Source: UBA11606 sp049437325 (GTDB taxonomy: Bacteria > Actinomycetota > Acidimicrobiia > Acidimicrobiales > Aldehydirespiratoraceae). From it: a stretch of DNA of 64,000 bases. This document shows, piece by piece, positions 25,809-34,834 of the stretch. The translations under genes were made by a program, and so were the position numbers. The stretch is taken from the NCBI GenBank assembly GCA_049437325.1, contig JBMTIM010000002.1, positions 94,513 through 158,512 on the forward strand. The letters run 5' to 3'. Numbering within the stretch: the stretch's first letter is position 1; every line of letters starts with the position of its first letter. Under the pieces are notes generated by a model, which was given only the letters and a program-made list of their open reading frames with translations, made no database searches and was not told the DNA's origin.

Positions 25809-26728
25809 TCATCGCCAGCGATTCGATCTGCGCCGTTCTGCCCGCCTACAACGAGGCGGACAACCTGCCTGAAGTGATTGCGGAGCTGAGCGGGCAGCTC
25901 GCCCTTCATTTCACCGAGTGGCGGATCCTTGTCGTCGACGACGGCAGCACCGACGGCACCGCCGACGTGCTGGCCCAACTCGAGTCCGAACAACCGCACC
26001 TCAGCCACCTCCACATCCGCACGAACCGGGGAAAAAGCAACGCCTTGCGCCTGGCGTTTCAGAACGTCCACGAAGACCTCATTGTGCTGCTCGATGCCGA
26101 CGGCCAGGACGACCCATCCGAACTCGATGCGCTCTACGAATCGCTATGCGCCGGCCACGACCTCGTCACCGGTCGCCGCGCCGTGCGCCATGACCGCTTC
26201 ATCAAACGCAAGACGTCTCGGCTCTACAACCGGACCACCGCCGCAGTAAGCGGCGTTCCCGGCTCCGACTTCAACAGCGGTTTCAAGCTGATGCGGCGGA
26301 CCGTGGCCGACGAACTCAACCTCTACGGTGAGCTCCACCGCTACATCCCCGTGCTTGCAGCCTGGGCCGGCTTCCGGGTCACCGAGGTCGACGTCAACCA
26401 TCGCGACCGACTCCACGGCGACTCGAAGTTCGGCCGCAGCCGCTTCTGGCGAGGCATGCTCGATCTCTTCACCGTCAAATTCCTCACCACCTACGACCGT
26501 CGGCCCTTTCATCTCATCGGTGGCAGTGGTCTCGCCGTTGGTGCGGTGGGATTCTCGCTGATGGTATGGATGCTGATCGAACGTCTCACCGGAAGCGCAA
26601 TCGGCGGCCGGCCTGCGCTGCTTGCCGGCGTGACCCTGTTCGTGGTCGGTGTCCAGCTGGTCAGCGTGGGGCTGCTGGCCGAACTCCTTCTGCACCTCCA
26701 TCACGAACGACGAAGTCCGCCCGACTGA
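25805..26728 (+). CDS. Glycosyltransferase family 2, polyprenol-phosphate sugar synthase-like
   Basis: 307 residues. GT-A domain: YNEADNLPEVIAEL, VVDDGSTDGTADVL, and LLDADGQDDPSELDAL with the metal-binding DxD; NSGFKLMRR is typical of dolichol-phosphate mannose synthase-like proteins. Two C-terminal membrane helices (about 238-262 and 272-297) anchor it. It probably forms a polyprenyl-phosphate-hexose on the cytoplasmic face for use by the coupled GT39-like enzyme; the sugar is unknown. Its 3' end overlaps the convergent flippase-like gene by 68 bp. Confidence 0.85.
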   Translation: MIIASDSICAVLPAYNEADNLPEVIAELSGQLALHFTEWRILVVDDGSTDGTADVLAQLESEQPHLSHLHIRTNRGKSNALRLAFQNVHEDLIVLLDADGQDDPSELDALYESLCAGHDLVTGRRAVRHDRFIKRKTSRLYNRTTAAVSGVPGSDFNSGFKLMRRTVADELNLYGELHRYIPVLAAWAGFRVTEVDVNHRDRLHGDSKFGRSRFWRGMLDLFTVKFLTTYDRRPFHLIGGSGLAVGAVGFSLMVWMLIERLTGSAIGGRPALLAGVTLFVVGVQLVSVGLLAELLLHLHHERRSPPD

Positions 26729-27593
26729 GACGCAACCGGGCCACCACCAGGAACCCGCACTCGATACCGACAAGCAAGAGCCGGACGAGAACGACAGGTA
26801 CCAACAGCGTCGCTTCGTCGACGACGAGGACCGCGAGCAGGACTGCCTCCCGAGCGCCCAGACCGCCCGGAAGCGGCGTCGCAACCGATACGCCGAACGC
26901 GAGTGCGTAGGCGGCCACAGCCCCCAGCAGCGTGACGTCAAGATCGGCGCTGCGAACCAGGATGGCGAAACCAACCGCATGAAGGCCGACCGCGATTGCA
27001 GCCAGGGCCGTACAGGTCACGATCGAGCGGGACGCCGGGAGCGACGCACTGAGGTCTGCCCCGACCACCCGACCGGCCACCCGGAGTACACGCCCAAAGA
27101 TCGGAGGCGCAACCGCAAGGAGCAGGATCACCCCGAGGACGGAGCCTGCCGCCGACCAACCAAGCGCAGGCGAGACGATGAGCCCGACCGCCACGCCGAC
27201 CAGTGCCAGCGCCAGGCTGTGGATCGCCCAGACGAGCGTGGCGATCCGAGGCAGCACCCCTCGAGCGGAGAGGCCCAGCACGACCGCAGCCGCGTTCGCG
27301 ATACCGAATGGGACGTACTTCGCCGGCTGGGCCGTGTGGAAGATCCAGCGACGCTGAGCGTTGGTCGATGGGGACGCCTCGAGCACGACCATCGCCTCAC
27401 CAACGACGAACTGCCCAAGAGCAAGCACCACGAGTGCGACCAGCAACCACCCGACACCGGGAAGTTGCTGAGCCGTAAGCTCGCTCCAGCTGCCCGCAAC
27501 TTCGAGCCCGATGTACACCACACTGACGAAACCCAGCAGGGCAACGAGGAGTCCGCGACCGGTCACCGCGCCTCGAGCAGCAACAATGTCCAC
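26661..27593 (-). CDS. Lysylphosphatidylglycerol synthase TM-region / flippase-like membrane protein
   Basis: 310 residues, nearly all hydrophobic with about eight spans, of the LPG_synthase_TM (UPF0104) family. FGVSVATPLPGGLGAREAVL near residue 240 is the family hallmark (P-x-PGGLG-x-E). Members lie beside glycosyltransferases and are thought to move lipids or help envelope glycan assembly; none of that is proven here. It overlaps the upstream methyltransferase by 31 bp on the same strand and the GT2 gene on the opposite strand. Confidence 0.75.
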   Translation of the reverse strand: MDIVAARGAVTGRGLLVALLGFVSVVYIGLEVAGSWSELTAQQLPGVGWLLVALVVLALGQFVVGEAMVVLEASPSTNAQRRWIFHTAQPAKYVPFGIANAAAVVLGLSARGVLPRIATLVWAIHSLALALVGVAVGLIVSPALGWSAAGSVLGVILLLAVAPPIFGRVLRVAGRVVGADLSASLPASRSIVTCTALAAIAVGLHAVGFAILVRSADLDVTLLGAVAAYALAFGVSVATPLPGGLGAREAVLLAVLVVDEATLLVPVVLVRLLLVGIECGFLVVARLRLSRADFVVRDGGAEGVRPAAPR

Positions 27594-28186
27594 GGGAAGG
27601 CCCGACCGCGATCGACGATCTCGAACCGCCGGCCCACGAGCCGTTCGAAGCTCCGCTTCGTCCAGTGGTGAACATGTTCAGGATCACTGCCGAGACGCTT
27701 CAGGTTTTTGAACCGGATCAGGTTGAGACCACGAAAGAACGGTTCGCGAGGGACGCTCACGATCACGTGGCCGGTGCTGAGACCGGAGAGCAGGTCGAGA
27801 GTGGCATCCGGCTGGTCGAGGTGCTCGAGTACTTCCAGCATCATGACGACCTCGAACGGGCGGGGCAGGTCCTCGAGGCTGGTCACATCACCCTCGACGA
27901 GATCGATCGCAGTTCCCAGCCGGGAGCGCGCCGACGCGATCGCAGTCGACGAACGATCGATCCCCACGAGATCGGCGTCGATGCCCGACGCAAGAAGGTG
28001 GTCGAGGACAAAGCCCTCCCCACAGCCCAAATCGAGTATCGCCGCATGCGGGACCGCCTCGAGCAACCGCACGACCTCGTCGTGGAACCGCCGGATCAAG
28101 AACTGCTGCACAGGGTTAGCCGACTCGTGCTTTTGCCGGTTGCCGCTGGTCCGGCCGGTCAGGCTCATGAGTCGAGCTTTCCACAT
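27563..28186 (-). CDS. Class I SAM-dependent methyltransferase
   Basis: 207 residues. SAM-binding motif ILDLGCGEGFVLDHLL near residue 50, acidic strand-2 end VGIDRSSTAI, and motif EVLEHLDQPDATLDLL characteristic of methyltransferase-11/23 proteins often found in glycan or lipid modification clusters. It begins one base after the typA stop, with internal ATG 28168 as an alternative start, so it is probably cotranscribed with typA and the flippase-like gene. Acceptor unknown. Confidence 0.82.
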   Translation of the reverse strand: MWKARLMSLTGRTSGNRQKHESANPVQQFLIRRFHDEVVRLLEAVPHAAILDLGCGEGFVLDHLLASGIDADLVGIDRSSTAIASARSRLGTAIDLVEGDVTSLEDLPRPFEVVMMLEVLEHLDQPDATLDLLSGLSTGHVIVSVPREPFFRGLNLIRFKNLKRLGSDPEHVHHWTKRSFERLVGRRFEIVDRGRAFPWTLLLLEAR

Positions 28187-28187
28187 G

Positions 28188-30017
28188 TCAGGTGCGAGGG
28201 TGCTTCTGCTTCTTCAGGATGCGGGCCCGCTCGCCTGCGTCGAGCACGGCTTTGCGGATGCGCACAGAGCTCGGCGTGACCTCCACGCATTCGTCGTCAG
28301 CGATCGACTCGAGTGCCTGCTCGAGCGAGAACAGCTTCGGCGGTGTAAGTCGGACCGTGTCGTCGGAAGACTGGGTACGAATGTTGGTCTTGGCCTTCTC
28401 GCGACAGATGTTGACGTCCATGTCTTCGTTGCGAGCGTTCTCACCCACAACCATGCCCTCGTAGACCAGCGCTCCCGGAGCGACATAGAGCGACGTGCGC
28501 TCCTGCAGTGACTGGATCGCGTAACCGGTGGATTGCCCGGTCCGATCGGCGACGACACTTCCCCGCTCGCGTGTACGGATCTCGCCGGCCCACGGCATCC
28601 ATCCCTCGAAGACGTGGTGGAGCATGCCGGTACCTCGAGTTTCGGTGAGAAACTCGGTCCGGAATCCGATGAGCGCGCGCGCCGGTACGACATAGTCCAG
28701 CCGGACCCAACCGGTGCCGTGATTCGCCATGTTGTCCATGGTCGCCTTCCGGGAACCGAGCAGTTGCGTCACCGCACCGACGTGCTCTTCGGGAACGTCG
28801 ATCGTGAGCCGCTCGGTCGGTTCGTGGCGGGTGCCGTCGATCTCCCGGGTGAGGACCTCGGGCTTGCCGACAGTGAGTTCATAGCCTTCCCGACGCATCG
28901 TCTCGACGAGTACAGCAAGTTGGAGCTCACCGCGACCCTGCACCTCCCACGAATCAGGGCGTTCCGTCGGTCGCACCCGGATCGAGACGTTGCCGATCAG
29001 TTCGGCGTCGAGCCGACCCTTGATGAGTCGAGCAGTGAGCTTTTGACCTTCCTGTCCGGCGAGCGGTGATGTGTTCACACCGATTGTCATCGACAGGGTC
29101 GGCTCGTCGACCGAGATCAACGGGAACGGGCGGGGATCGTCACGGTCGGCAAGCGTGTCACCGATCGTGACCTCGTCGATTCCCGAGACACCGATGAGTT
29201 CGCCTGGCCCGGCTTCGTCGACATCGACTTGGTCGAGCGCCTCGGTGACGGTGAGCGTGCCGATTCGGGCCGATTCGATCGAACCGTCCGCTCGGCACCA
29301 GGCGATCGCCTGACCCCGTCGGATCGTGCCGTGCTCGACCCGACAGATGGCCAGACGCCCGACATAGGGCGAGGCATCGAGGTTGGTCACCCATGCCCGC
29401 ATCGGGTGATCAGGATTGTGCTCAGGGGCCGGCACCGTCTCGAGCAGCGTCTGGAACAGGGGCTCCATGTCGGTTCCGGGCACCGAAGGATCGAGCGTGG
29501 CCCGACCTTCGCGGGCGATGGTGTACACGATCGGAAAGTCGATTTGATCCTCGTCGGCATCGAGGTCGAGAAAGAGTTCGTAGACCTCGTCGACCACCTC
29601 ATCGATTCGCGCATCGGGCCGGTCGATCTTGTTGATCACCAAGACGACCGGCAACGCGAGTGCCAACGCTTTTCGCAGCACGAACCGAGTCTGGGGCAGT
29701 GGACCTTCGCTTGCGTCGACGAGGAGCACGACCGCATCGACCATGGTCAACGCCCGCTCGACCTCGCCGCCGAAATCGGCGTGGCCCGGCGTGTCGACGA
29801 TGTTGATCTTGACGTCGCCGTACCGCACGGCGGTGTTCTTCGCGAGGATCGTGATGCCCTTTTCACGCTCCAGATCCATGGAGTCCATGACCCGGTCGGT
29901 GAGCTCGGCTCCATCGCGGAATGCGCCGGTGTGACGAAGAAGGGCGTCGACGAGCGTGGTCTTGCCGTGGTCGACATGGGCGATCATCGCCACGTTCCGC
30001 AGGTCGTCGCGACGCAT
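28188..30017 (-). CDS. typA: Ribosome-associated GTPase TypA/BipA
   Basis: 609-residue EF-G-like translational GTPase acting on ribosomes under stress and in 50S assembly. G1 AHVDHGKTTLVD (about residues 12-23), G2 ERGITI-like EREKGITILAKNT, G3 DTPGHADFGGEVERA, G4 NKIDRPDA. C-terminal BipA-specific region with TRGTGMLHHVFEGW and GMVVGENARNEDMDVN. Start is ATG 30017 (MRRDDLRNVAMIAHV); the longer frame is leader sequence. AGGGTA at 30028-30033 reads TACCCT on this strand and is a possible -10. Divergent from bpa. Confidence 0.96.
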   Translation of the reverse strand: MRRDDLRNVAMIAHVDHGKTTLVDALLRHTGAFRDGAELTDRVMDSMDLEREKGITILAKNTAVRYGDVKINIVDTPGHADFGGEVERALTMVDAVVLLVDASEGPLPQTRFVLRKALALALPVVLVINKIDRPDARIDEVVDEVYELFLDLDADEDQIDFPIVYTIAREGRATLDPSVPGTDMEPLFQTLLETVPAPEHNPDHPMRAWVTNLDASPYVGRLAICRVEHGTIRRGQAIAWCRADGSIESARIGTLTVTEALDQVDVDEAGPGELIGVSGIDEVTIGDTLADRDDPRPFPLISVDEPTLSMTIGVNTSPLAGQEGQKLTARLIKGRLDAELIGNVSIRVRPTERPDSWEVQGRGELQLAVLVETMRREGYELTVGKPEVLTREIDGTRHEPTERLTIDVPEEHVGAVTQLLGSRKATMDNMANHGTGWVRLDYVVPARALIGFRTEFLTETRGTGMLHHVFEGWMPWAGEIRTRERGSVVADRTGQSTGYAIQSLQERTSLYVAPGALVYEGMVVGENARNEDMDVNICREKAKTNIRTQSSDDTVRLTPPKLFSLEQALESIADDECVEVTPSSVRIRKAVLDAGERARILKKQKHPRT

Positions 30018-30109
30018 CACGGAGCGAAGGGTACCGAGGTCGCCACACAGGTCGACGCAGCCCTGCGGTTGTGTCGCGGGTGAGTCCTGTGATGTGACAC
30101 CCTGGGGCC

Positions 30110-30574
30110 ATGACCGATCACTCACCCGAGGTTGTCCCCGAGGACACGAACGCCATCTCGGACTCGGCCAAACTCATCCGTCTCGGGACGATGGCGCACG
30201 CGCTCATGGACGAGGTTCGCCGGGCCGACACCGATGAGGAGAGTCGGCAGCTGCTCGCCCGGATCCATCGCGAGACGATCGAGGAGCTCGGCACCGTCCT
30301 TTCCGCCGACCTGATGGACGAGCTCACGGAGTTTGCTGCGTGCTGCGACAGCGACGGCGTGCCGACCGAGGCCGAGGTCCGAGTTGCCCAGGCGCAGCTT
30401 GTCGGCTGGTTGCAGGGGCTGCTGCAGGGGCTGACGGCCTCGATGGCCCAGCAACAGGCTGCAGCCGCCATGCAGATGCAGCAGATGCAGGCAGCTCGGC
30501 AACGGGCGGGGCAGCCCGGATCGACACGGACCCGCGATCAGCGATTGCCTGAGCAGACCGGCACGTATCTGTGA
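30110..30574 (+). CDS. bpa: Bacterial proteasome activator Bpa/PafE
   Basis: 154 residues matching the Mycobacterium Rv3780 family in the conserved core: KLIRLGTMAHALMDEVRRA, IHRETIEELGTVLS, and AEVRVAQAQLVGWLQGLLQG. Bpa is an ATP-independent dodecameric ring that docks on the 20S proteasome and feeds it partly unfolded proteins. Docking uses the C-terminal tail, GQYL in Mycobacterium; here it ends GTYL, keeping the penultimate Tyr and terminal Leu. A Gln/Met-rich helix (about 105-130) precedes a disordered tail. No proteasome subunits are in this window. Confidence 0.9.
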   Translation: MTDHSPEVVPEDTNAISDSAKLIRLGTMAHALMDEVRRADTDEESRQLLARIHRETIEELGTVLSADLMDELTEFAACCDSDGVPTEAEVRVAQAQLVGWLQGLLQGLTASMAQQQAAAAMQMQQMQAARQRAGQPGSTRTRDQRLPEQTGTYL

Positions 30575-30656
30575 GTGCCAGGCCCGAGCCGACCCACGGC
30601 GCGTGGCCAGCTTCACGGCATCGACGGGCTCGTTTGGAAGGGTCTCGTCGTGGGTT

Positions 30657-31451
30657 CTATTTGTGGATGGTGCTGAGACCGCCGCCCACCGGAATCGTGG
30701 CACCGGTCACGTACGAACCGGCGGCAGACGCAAGGTAGATCGCCACCCCGGCCATGTCGTCGGGAACGCCGACGCGGCCCATGGGTACATCCCTGGCGAT
30801 GCTGGCACGAGCGGTCGGATCGTCGAGTACGAACGCCATCATCTGTGAATCGAAGGGCCCGGGGGCAATGGCGTTGACCGTCATGTGCTCGGTGGCCAAG
30901 GTCTTCGCGAGGTGGCGCGTGAGCATGATGCATGCCGCCTTGGACGACGAGTACGAGAACGTGTCCATCTCCGGTGGGGTCATCCCGTTGACCGATGCCG
31001 TGTTGATGATGCGGGCCGGCGACTCGGGCGAGGCTGCGTTTCGCAGCAGGGGCAGGAGCTTCTGGGTCAGAAAGAAGACGCTCCGCACGTTGACGTTCAT
31101 GACCTTGTCCCACCCCGCAGGCGAGAACGAATCGAGTGGTTCGCCCCACGAGGCTCCGGCGTTGTTGCACAAGATGTCGACCCGGTCCCATCGCTGCGCA
31201 ACCTCCGCCGAGAGATGCGCAAGGCCCTCGTCGGTCGAGAGGTCGGCCGGAATGCCCTCGATGTTGCCCTTGGCCGAGAGACGCTCGACGGCTTCGGAGA
31301 CCTGGCTCTGTTTGCGGGCCGAGATGATCACATCACAGCCGGCGTCGAGCAGACCCTCGGCGATCATGTAGCCGATGCCCCGGCTCCCGCCGGTGACGAC
31401 AGCGTTCTTCCCTTCGAGTCCGAACAGGGCTTGCAGGCGAGCGGCGTCCAT
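30657..31451 (-). CDS. Short-chain dehydrogenase/reductase
   Basis: 264-residue classical SDR from ATG 31451, preceded by GAAGGAG. VTGGSRGIGYMIAEG near residue 17, ISARKQSQ after strand 2 (Arg/Lys, suggests NADP), NNAGASWG, catalytic TASVNGMTPPEMDTFSYSSSK, and C-terminal TGATIPVGGGLSTIHK. Resembles the RhlG/FabG-like reductases acting on 3-oxoacyl or polyol substrates. It is 92 bp downstream of the VOC gene on the same strand. Confidence 0.86.
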   Translation of the reverse strand: MDAARLQALFGLEGKNAVVTGGSRGIGYMIAEGLLDAGCDVIISARKQSQVSEAVERLSAKGNIEGIPADLSTDEGLAHLSAEVAQRWDRVDILCNNAGASWGEPLDSFSPAGWDKVMNVNVRSVFFLTQKLLPLLRNAASPESPARIINTASVNGMTPPEMDTFSYSSSKAACIMLTRHLAKTLATEHMTVNAIAPGPFDSQMMAFVLDDPTARASIARDVPMGRVGVPDDMAGVAIYLASAAGSYVTGATIPVGGGLSTIHK

Positions 31452-31543
31452 GGGGTTCTCCTTCGCTGAACGCCGACGATGATGACACCCGCAGCCGGGC
31501 AGCACCACACGGGCAGCGTGTCGACCACGCTCGAACGGTTGCG

Positions 31544-32068
31544 TCAGCCGACGTCGGCGCCGTACATCTCGCCGAGCGGGTCGGCAAGGAGTTCGAGCCG
31601 TTCGCCGTCGGGTCCGTTGAAGTAGATCGAGGTGTCGTGCTCGAAGACGATCTCGACACCGGCGGCTTCGAGCTTGGACCGAAGGTGCGTTTGCTTCTCA
31701 GGGGTGACGGAGATCGCCAGATGGTGCATCGACCCGAGAACCTCTGCATAGGGACCGAGATCGAGTCCTGGGAAGTCGAAGAAGGCGAGCAGGTTCCCGT
31801 TTCCGATGTCGAAAAAGAAATGGGTGCTGCCGCGGTAGTCGCGGTTCTCGAACAGTTCGGTGAGCGGGAACTCGAGCAACCCTTGGTAGAAGCCGATCGT
31901 CCGTTCGACGTCCGAGCACAGCAGTGCGAGGTGATGGACGCCTCGGGCCGAACTCTCGGGGCGGGTGGCGCGCAGATGAGACCGTCGAAGACGGTCCCAT
32001 TCGGCGCTGCGGTCGACGGCGTCGCCGTGTTCGGTCAGTGCCTGAAAACGAGGCTCGGAGTCATCCAT
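31544..32068 (-). CDS. VOC-superfamily protein (glyoxalase/dioxygenase fold)
   Basis: 174 residues, two beta-alpha-beta-beta-beta modules. Module 1: GVHHLALLCSDVERTIGFYQ and HFFFDIGNGNLLAFFD. Module 2: MHHLAISVTPEKQTHLRSKL and SIYFNGPDGERLELLADP. The His at the start of each module and the acidic residues at the ends fit a metal site like those of glyoxalase I, fosfomycin-resistance proteins and extradiol dioxygenases. Reaction not assignable. Encoded between rhomboid and SDR genes on the same strand. Confidence 0.8.
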   Translation of the reverse strand: MDDSEPRFQALTEHGDAVDRSAEWDRLRRSHLRATRPESSARGVHHLALLCSDVERTIGFYQGLLEFPLTELFENRDYRGSTHFFFDIGNGNLLAFFDFPGLDLGPYAEVLGSMHHLAISVTPEKQTHLRSKLEAAGVEIVFEHDTSIYFNGPDGERLELLADPLGEMYGADVG

Positions 32069-32091
32069 ACGTCAATTCTTTCAGATTTGAA

Positions 32092-32934
32092 CTACTCCGC
32101 CAACCGTCGCGCGTTTCGATTGCTCGCGGCTGCACGAATACGGCGGTGCTGGAGCTGAAGTGATCGCTCGAAGTCGCCGTCGCTGCGAGCGATGAGCCCG
32201 GCCATGATGCCGAAGGCGAACCCGGCAACATGGGCCATCCAGGCGATCGAACTCTCGTTTCCGATGAGGAATTGGCTACCGAACCAAGCCAGCAAAATCG
32301 GTGCGGCCGGAATCCGCGGCCACAACGGCACCACCCCGAGCAGGATGACGGTACGAACCCGAACCCACGGGAACCAGACGAGATAGGCACCCATCAACCC
32401 GGCGATCGCCCCACTCGCACCGACGAACGGGACGGTCGAGGAGGGCTGCACCATGACGTGGGCTGCGGTCGCGACTGCGCCGGAGACCAGGTAGAAGAGG
32501 ACGAACGGAATGCGCCCCATCTGATCCTCGACGTTGTTGCCGAAGATCCAGAGGAAAAGCATGTTGCCGATCAGGTGGATCCAGCCTGCGTGGAGAAACA
32601 TCGAGACGATCGCAGCGAGCCAGACGTTCTTGTCGGGGAACGGGACGACCCCATCGGCAGGGGCATACTCGAGGCACGCCTCGGTATTCCCGCCGACGAC
32701 CGTGGCACTGATCTCCTGCGCAGTCAGTGAGCGATCCTCGGTGAGCTCACACGGAATCGCGGCGAACTCGTAGCTGAACTCGATCTCCTCGAGTCGCTCG
32801 CCCTCGGTCGCTAGGTCGAGGCTTCGGGTACCCGATGGTTGGACGTAGAAAAACATCACGACGCACGCAAGGCCGACGAGCAGGGTCATGAAGGGCCTGC
32901 GCCTCGTCGGATTGTCGTCGCTGATCGGGATCAT
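32092..32934 (-). CDS. Rhomboid-family intramembrane serine protease
   Basis: 280 residues. After a short tail there is one span (about 14-30), a 90-residue extracytoplasmic loop with two cysteines, then six clustered spans. HLIGNMLFLWIFGNNVED is the conserved oxyanion-hole Asn/His region, GASGAIAGLMGAYL contains the catalytic Ser, and WMAHVAGFAFGIMAG the catalytic His. ATG 32934 has a strong GGAGGGG site; a GTG six codons earlier is less likely. Substrate unknown. Confidence 0.9.
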   Translation of the reverse strand: MIPISDDNPTRRRPFMTLLVGLACVVMFFYVQPSGTRSLDLATEGERLEEIEFSYEFAAIPCELTEDRSLTAQEISATVVGGNTEACLEYAPADGVVPFPDKNVWLAAIVSMFLHAGWIHLIGNMLFLWIFGNNVEDQMGRIPFVLFYLVSGAVATAAHVMVQPSSTVPFVGASGAIAGLMGAYLVWFPWVRVRTVILLGVVPLWPRIPAAPILLAWFGSQFLIGNESSIAWMAHVAGFAFGIMAGLIARSDGDFERSLQLQHRRIRAAASNRNARRLAE

Positions 32935-33051
32935 GCGCCCCTCCAGGCTCACCGACGGTCGGCGACCCGCTCGATACCGGCCCCATGATGCCGTACTCGA
33001 CGCCAGTCGCGACCGTCAGCCCGACGATGTCGAGTGCACCGTCACCGATGG

Positions 33052-34116
33052 CTACCGAATCGGCTCCCAGGTCCACCGTCGCGCGGCGTCGGCGCCGAAG
33101 ATGCGAACCTCTGCTCCTCCAGCCGTGCACACCGACTGGGCCGGGTCGCCCTCGGAGTCGCGTCTGCGGGTCAGGCGGACCTTCGTCGTCGCACGCTCGA
33201 GTCCGTAGTGATCAACGCCATGATGAGACACAAATGCCTCCAGCTTGTCGAGCGCGCCCCACTCGTGGAAGAGCTCGGCCACAACCTCGAGCGCGTACGG
33301 CGCATTGAAGATGCCGGCCGCAACCGTGGCCGCCTCCTTCTTGCTGAGCGGGTGCGGAGCAGAGTCGGTGCCGAAGAAGAACGAGCGGTCGCCAGAGGTG
33401 GCCGCAGTTGCGATGGCGATCCGTTCCTCCCGCGAGTTGATCACCGGCTTGCAGTACAGCTCGGGCCGCATACCGTTCGCGAGGAGATCCGATCGGTCGC
33501 AGGTCAGGTGGTGTGGTGTGATCGAGCCACCGACCTGCGGGTGGTCTCGGACGATCTCGAGTCCGGCGCGGGTCGAAATGTGTTCGACGGTCACCCGCAG
33601 TTCCGGGATCTGATCGATCACCGGCACCATCTGCTGCTCGATGAACACGGCCTCGCGATCGAAGATGTCGACCTCGGGGTCGGTCGACTCGGCATGGACG
33701 AGCAGGGGGATGCCGGCACCTGCCATCGCCTCGAGCGTTCCTCGATAGTCGAGGAGCGAGGTGCCGCCGGCGGCGCTGTTGGTCGTTGCCCCGGCCGGGT
33801 AGAACTTCGCCCCGAACACCACCCCGTCCGCTGCACCTGCAAGCAAATCTGCTGTTTCGAGCTCATCATTGAGATACAGCGCCATCATCGGCGTGAAGTC
33901 GGCCCGTGCGTTCGGTCCAGCAGCAGCGAGGATGCGATCGCGGTAGGCAACGGCCAGGGCGGTGCTGGTCACCGGGGGAACCAGATTCGGCATGATCAGG
34001 GCGTGCCGAAACGCCTCCGCCGTGAAGGGCGCAACCGCATCGAGCATCTCGTCGTCGCGCAGGTGCACATGCCAATCGTCGGGAGCGTCGATGTCGAGGG
34101 TGATGGTGTCGCTCAT
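33052..34116 (-). CDS. pyrC: Dihydroorotase, class II (E. coli type)
   Basis: Cyclises carbamoyl-aspartate to dihydroorotate in pyrimidine synthesis. 354 residues, E. coli PyrC length. Zinc and substrate motifs: DWHVHLRD (H16, H18), the carbamylated Lys in FGAKFYPAGATTNS, VEHIST, SITPHHLTCD and GTDSAPHPLSKKE with the catalytic Asp. Many Gram-positive bacteria use class I dihydroorotase in a larger pyr operon; here the class II form is paired only with pyrE. The ATG overlaps the pyrE stop by 4 bp. Confidence 0.95.
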   Translation of the reverse strand: MSDTITLDIDAPDDWHVHLRDDEMLDAVAPFTAEAFRHALIMPNLVPPVTSTALAVAYRDRILAAAGPNARADFTPMMALYLNDELETADLLAGAADGVVFGAKFYPAGATTNSAAGGTSLLDYRGTLEAMAGAGIPLLVHAESTDPEVDIFDREAVFIEQQMVPVIDQIPELRVTVEHISTRAGLEIVRDHPQVGGSITPHHLTCDRSDLLANGMRPELYCKPVINSREERIAIATAATSGDRSFFFGTDSAPHPLSKKEAATVAAGIFNAPYALEVVAELFHEWGALDKLEAFVSHHGVDHYGLERATTKVRLTRRRDSEGDPAQSVCTAGGAEVRIFGADAARRWTWEPIR

Positions 34117-34781
34117 GCGCCGTACCGATCGCGATAGGCATCGATACGACGGAGCATCTCGTCATCGATGTGCACGACGCCATCGACCTCACGGCCGTGG
34201 AGATGCTCGACCACGTCGTCGAGGGTCACGATCGCTCGAGTCGGCATGTCGAAGTCGTGGGAGACCTGGGCGAGTGCCGAACGATCACCGGTTCCGCGCT
34301 CCTGACGATCGATGGACACGACAAGACCCGCCATCACGACATCAGCCGTCGCTCGCAGCACGGGCACCGTCTCACGAATCGAGGTACCGGCGGTGGTGAC
34401 ATCCTCGACGATGAGAACCCGTGAGCCGTCCTCGGGCAGGGCGCCGACGAGAACACCACCCTCCCCATGATCCTTCGCCTCCTTACGATTGAAGCAATAC
34501 CCGACCTCTCGCCCGTCGGCGGCGAGTGCAATCGATGCCGTCGCCACCAGCGGAATGCCCTTGTAGGCGGGACCGAACAAGATGTCGATGTCGCCCGGCC
34601 AGCCCTCTTGGATGGCGGCTGCGTAGAAACGGCCCAACGCCGCCAGTTGGGGCCCCGTGCGGTAGCGGCCTGCATTCATGAAATACGGGGTCTGTCGACC
34701 GCTCTTGGTCGTGAAGTCACCGAACGTCAAGGCGTCTGCTCGCACCATGAACTCGATGAACTCGCGCTTGTACTGCTCCAC
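34113..34781 (-). CDS. pyrE: Orotate phosphoribosyltransferase
   Basis: Joins orotate and PRPP to give OMP, two steps after PyrC. 222 residues with the PRPP loop VLIVEDVTTAGTSIRE (about 128-143), the flexible catalytic loop NRKEAKDHGEGG and GPAYKGIPLVA. Start GTG 34781 follows a GGGAGGAG ribosome-binding site, and a TAGGTT -10 lies just upstream. Co-translated with pyrC through a 4-bp overlap. Confidence 0.95.
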   Translation of the reverse strand: MEQYKREFIEFMVRADALTFGDFTTKSGRQTPYFMNAGRYRTGPQLAALGRFYAAAIQEGWPGDIDILFGPAYKGIPLVATASIALAADGREVGYCFNRKEAKDHGEGGVLVGALPEDGSRVLIVEDVTTAGTSIRETVPVLRATADVVMAGLVVSIDRQERGTGDRSALAQVSHDFDMPTRAIVTLDDVVEHLHGREVDGVVHIDDEMLRRIDAYRDRYGA

Positions 34782-34801
34782 TCCGACTCCTCCCAGATCG
34801 C

Positions 34802-34807
34802 AACCTA
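34802..34807 (-). promoter_or_regulatory. Putative -10 element (TAGGTT on minus strand) of pyrEC
   Basis: Reads TAGGTT on the minus strand, 20 nt before GTG 34781, leaving a short leader that holds the Shine-Dalgarno sequence. The divergent xthA -10 is 14 bp away. Confidence 0.4.
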
Positions 34808-34821
34808 GCCGGATCGACTCC

Positions 34822-34827
34822 TAGGGT
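34822..34827 (+). promoter_or_regulatory. Putative -10 element (TAGGGT) of xthA
   Basis: TANNNT ending 7 nt before GTG 34835; leaderless arrangement. Confidence 0.4.
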
Positions 34828-34834
34828 CGGCAGC

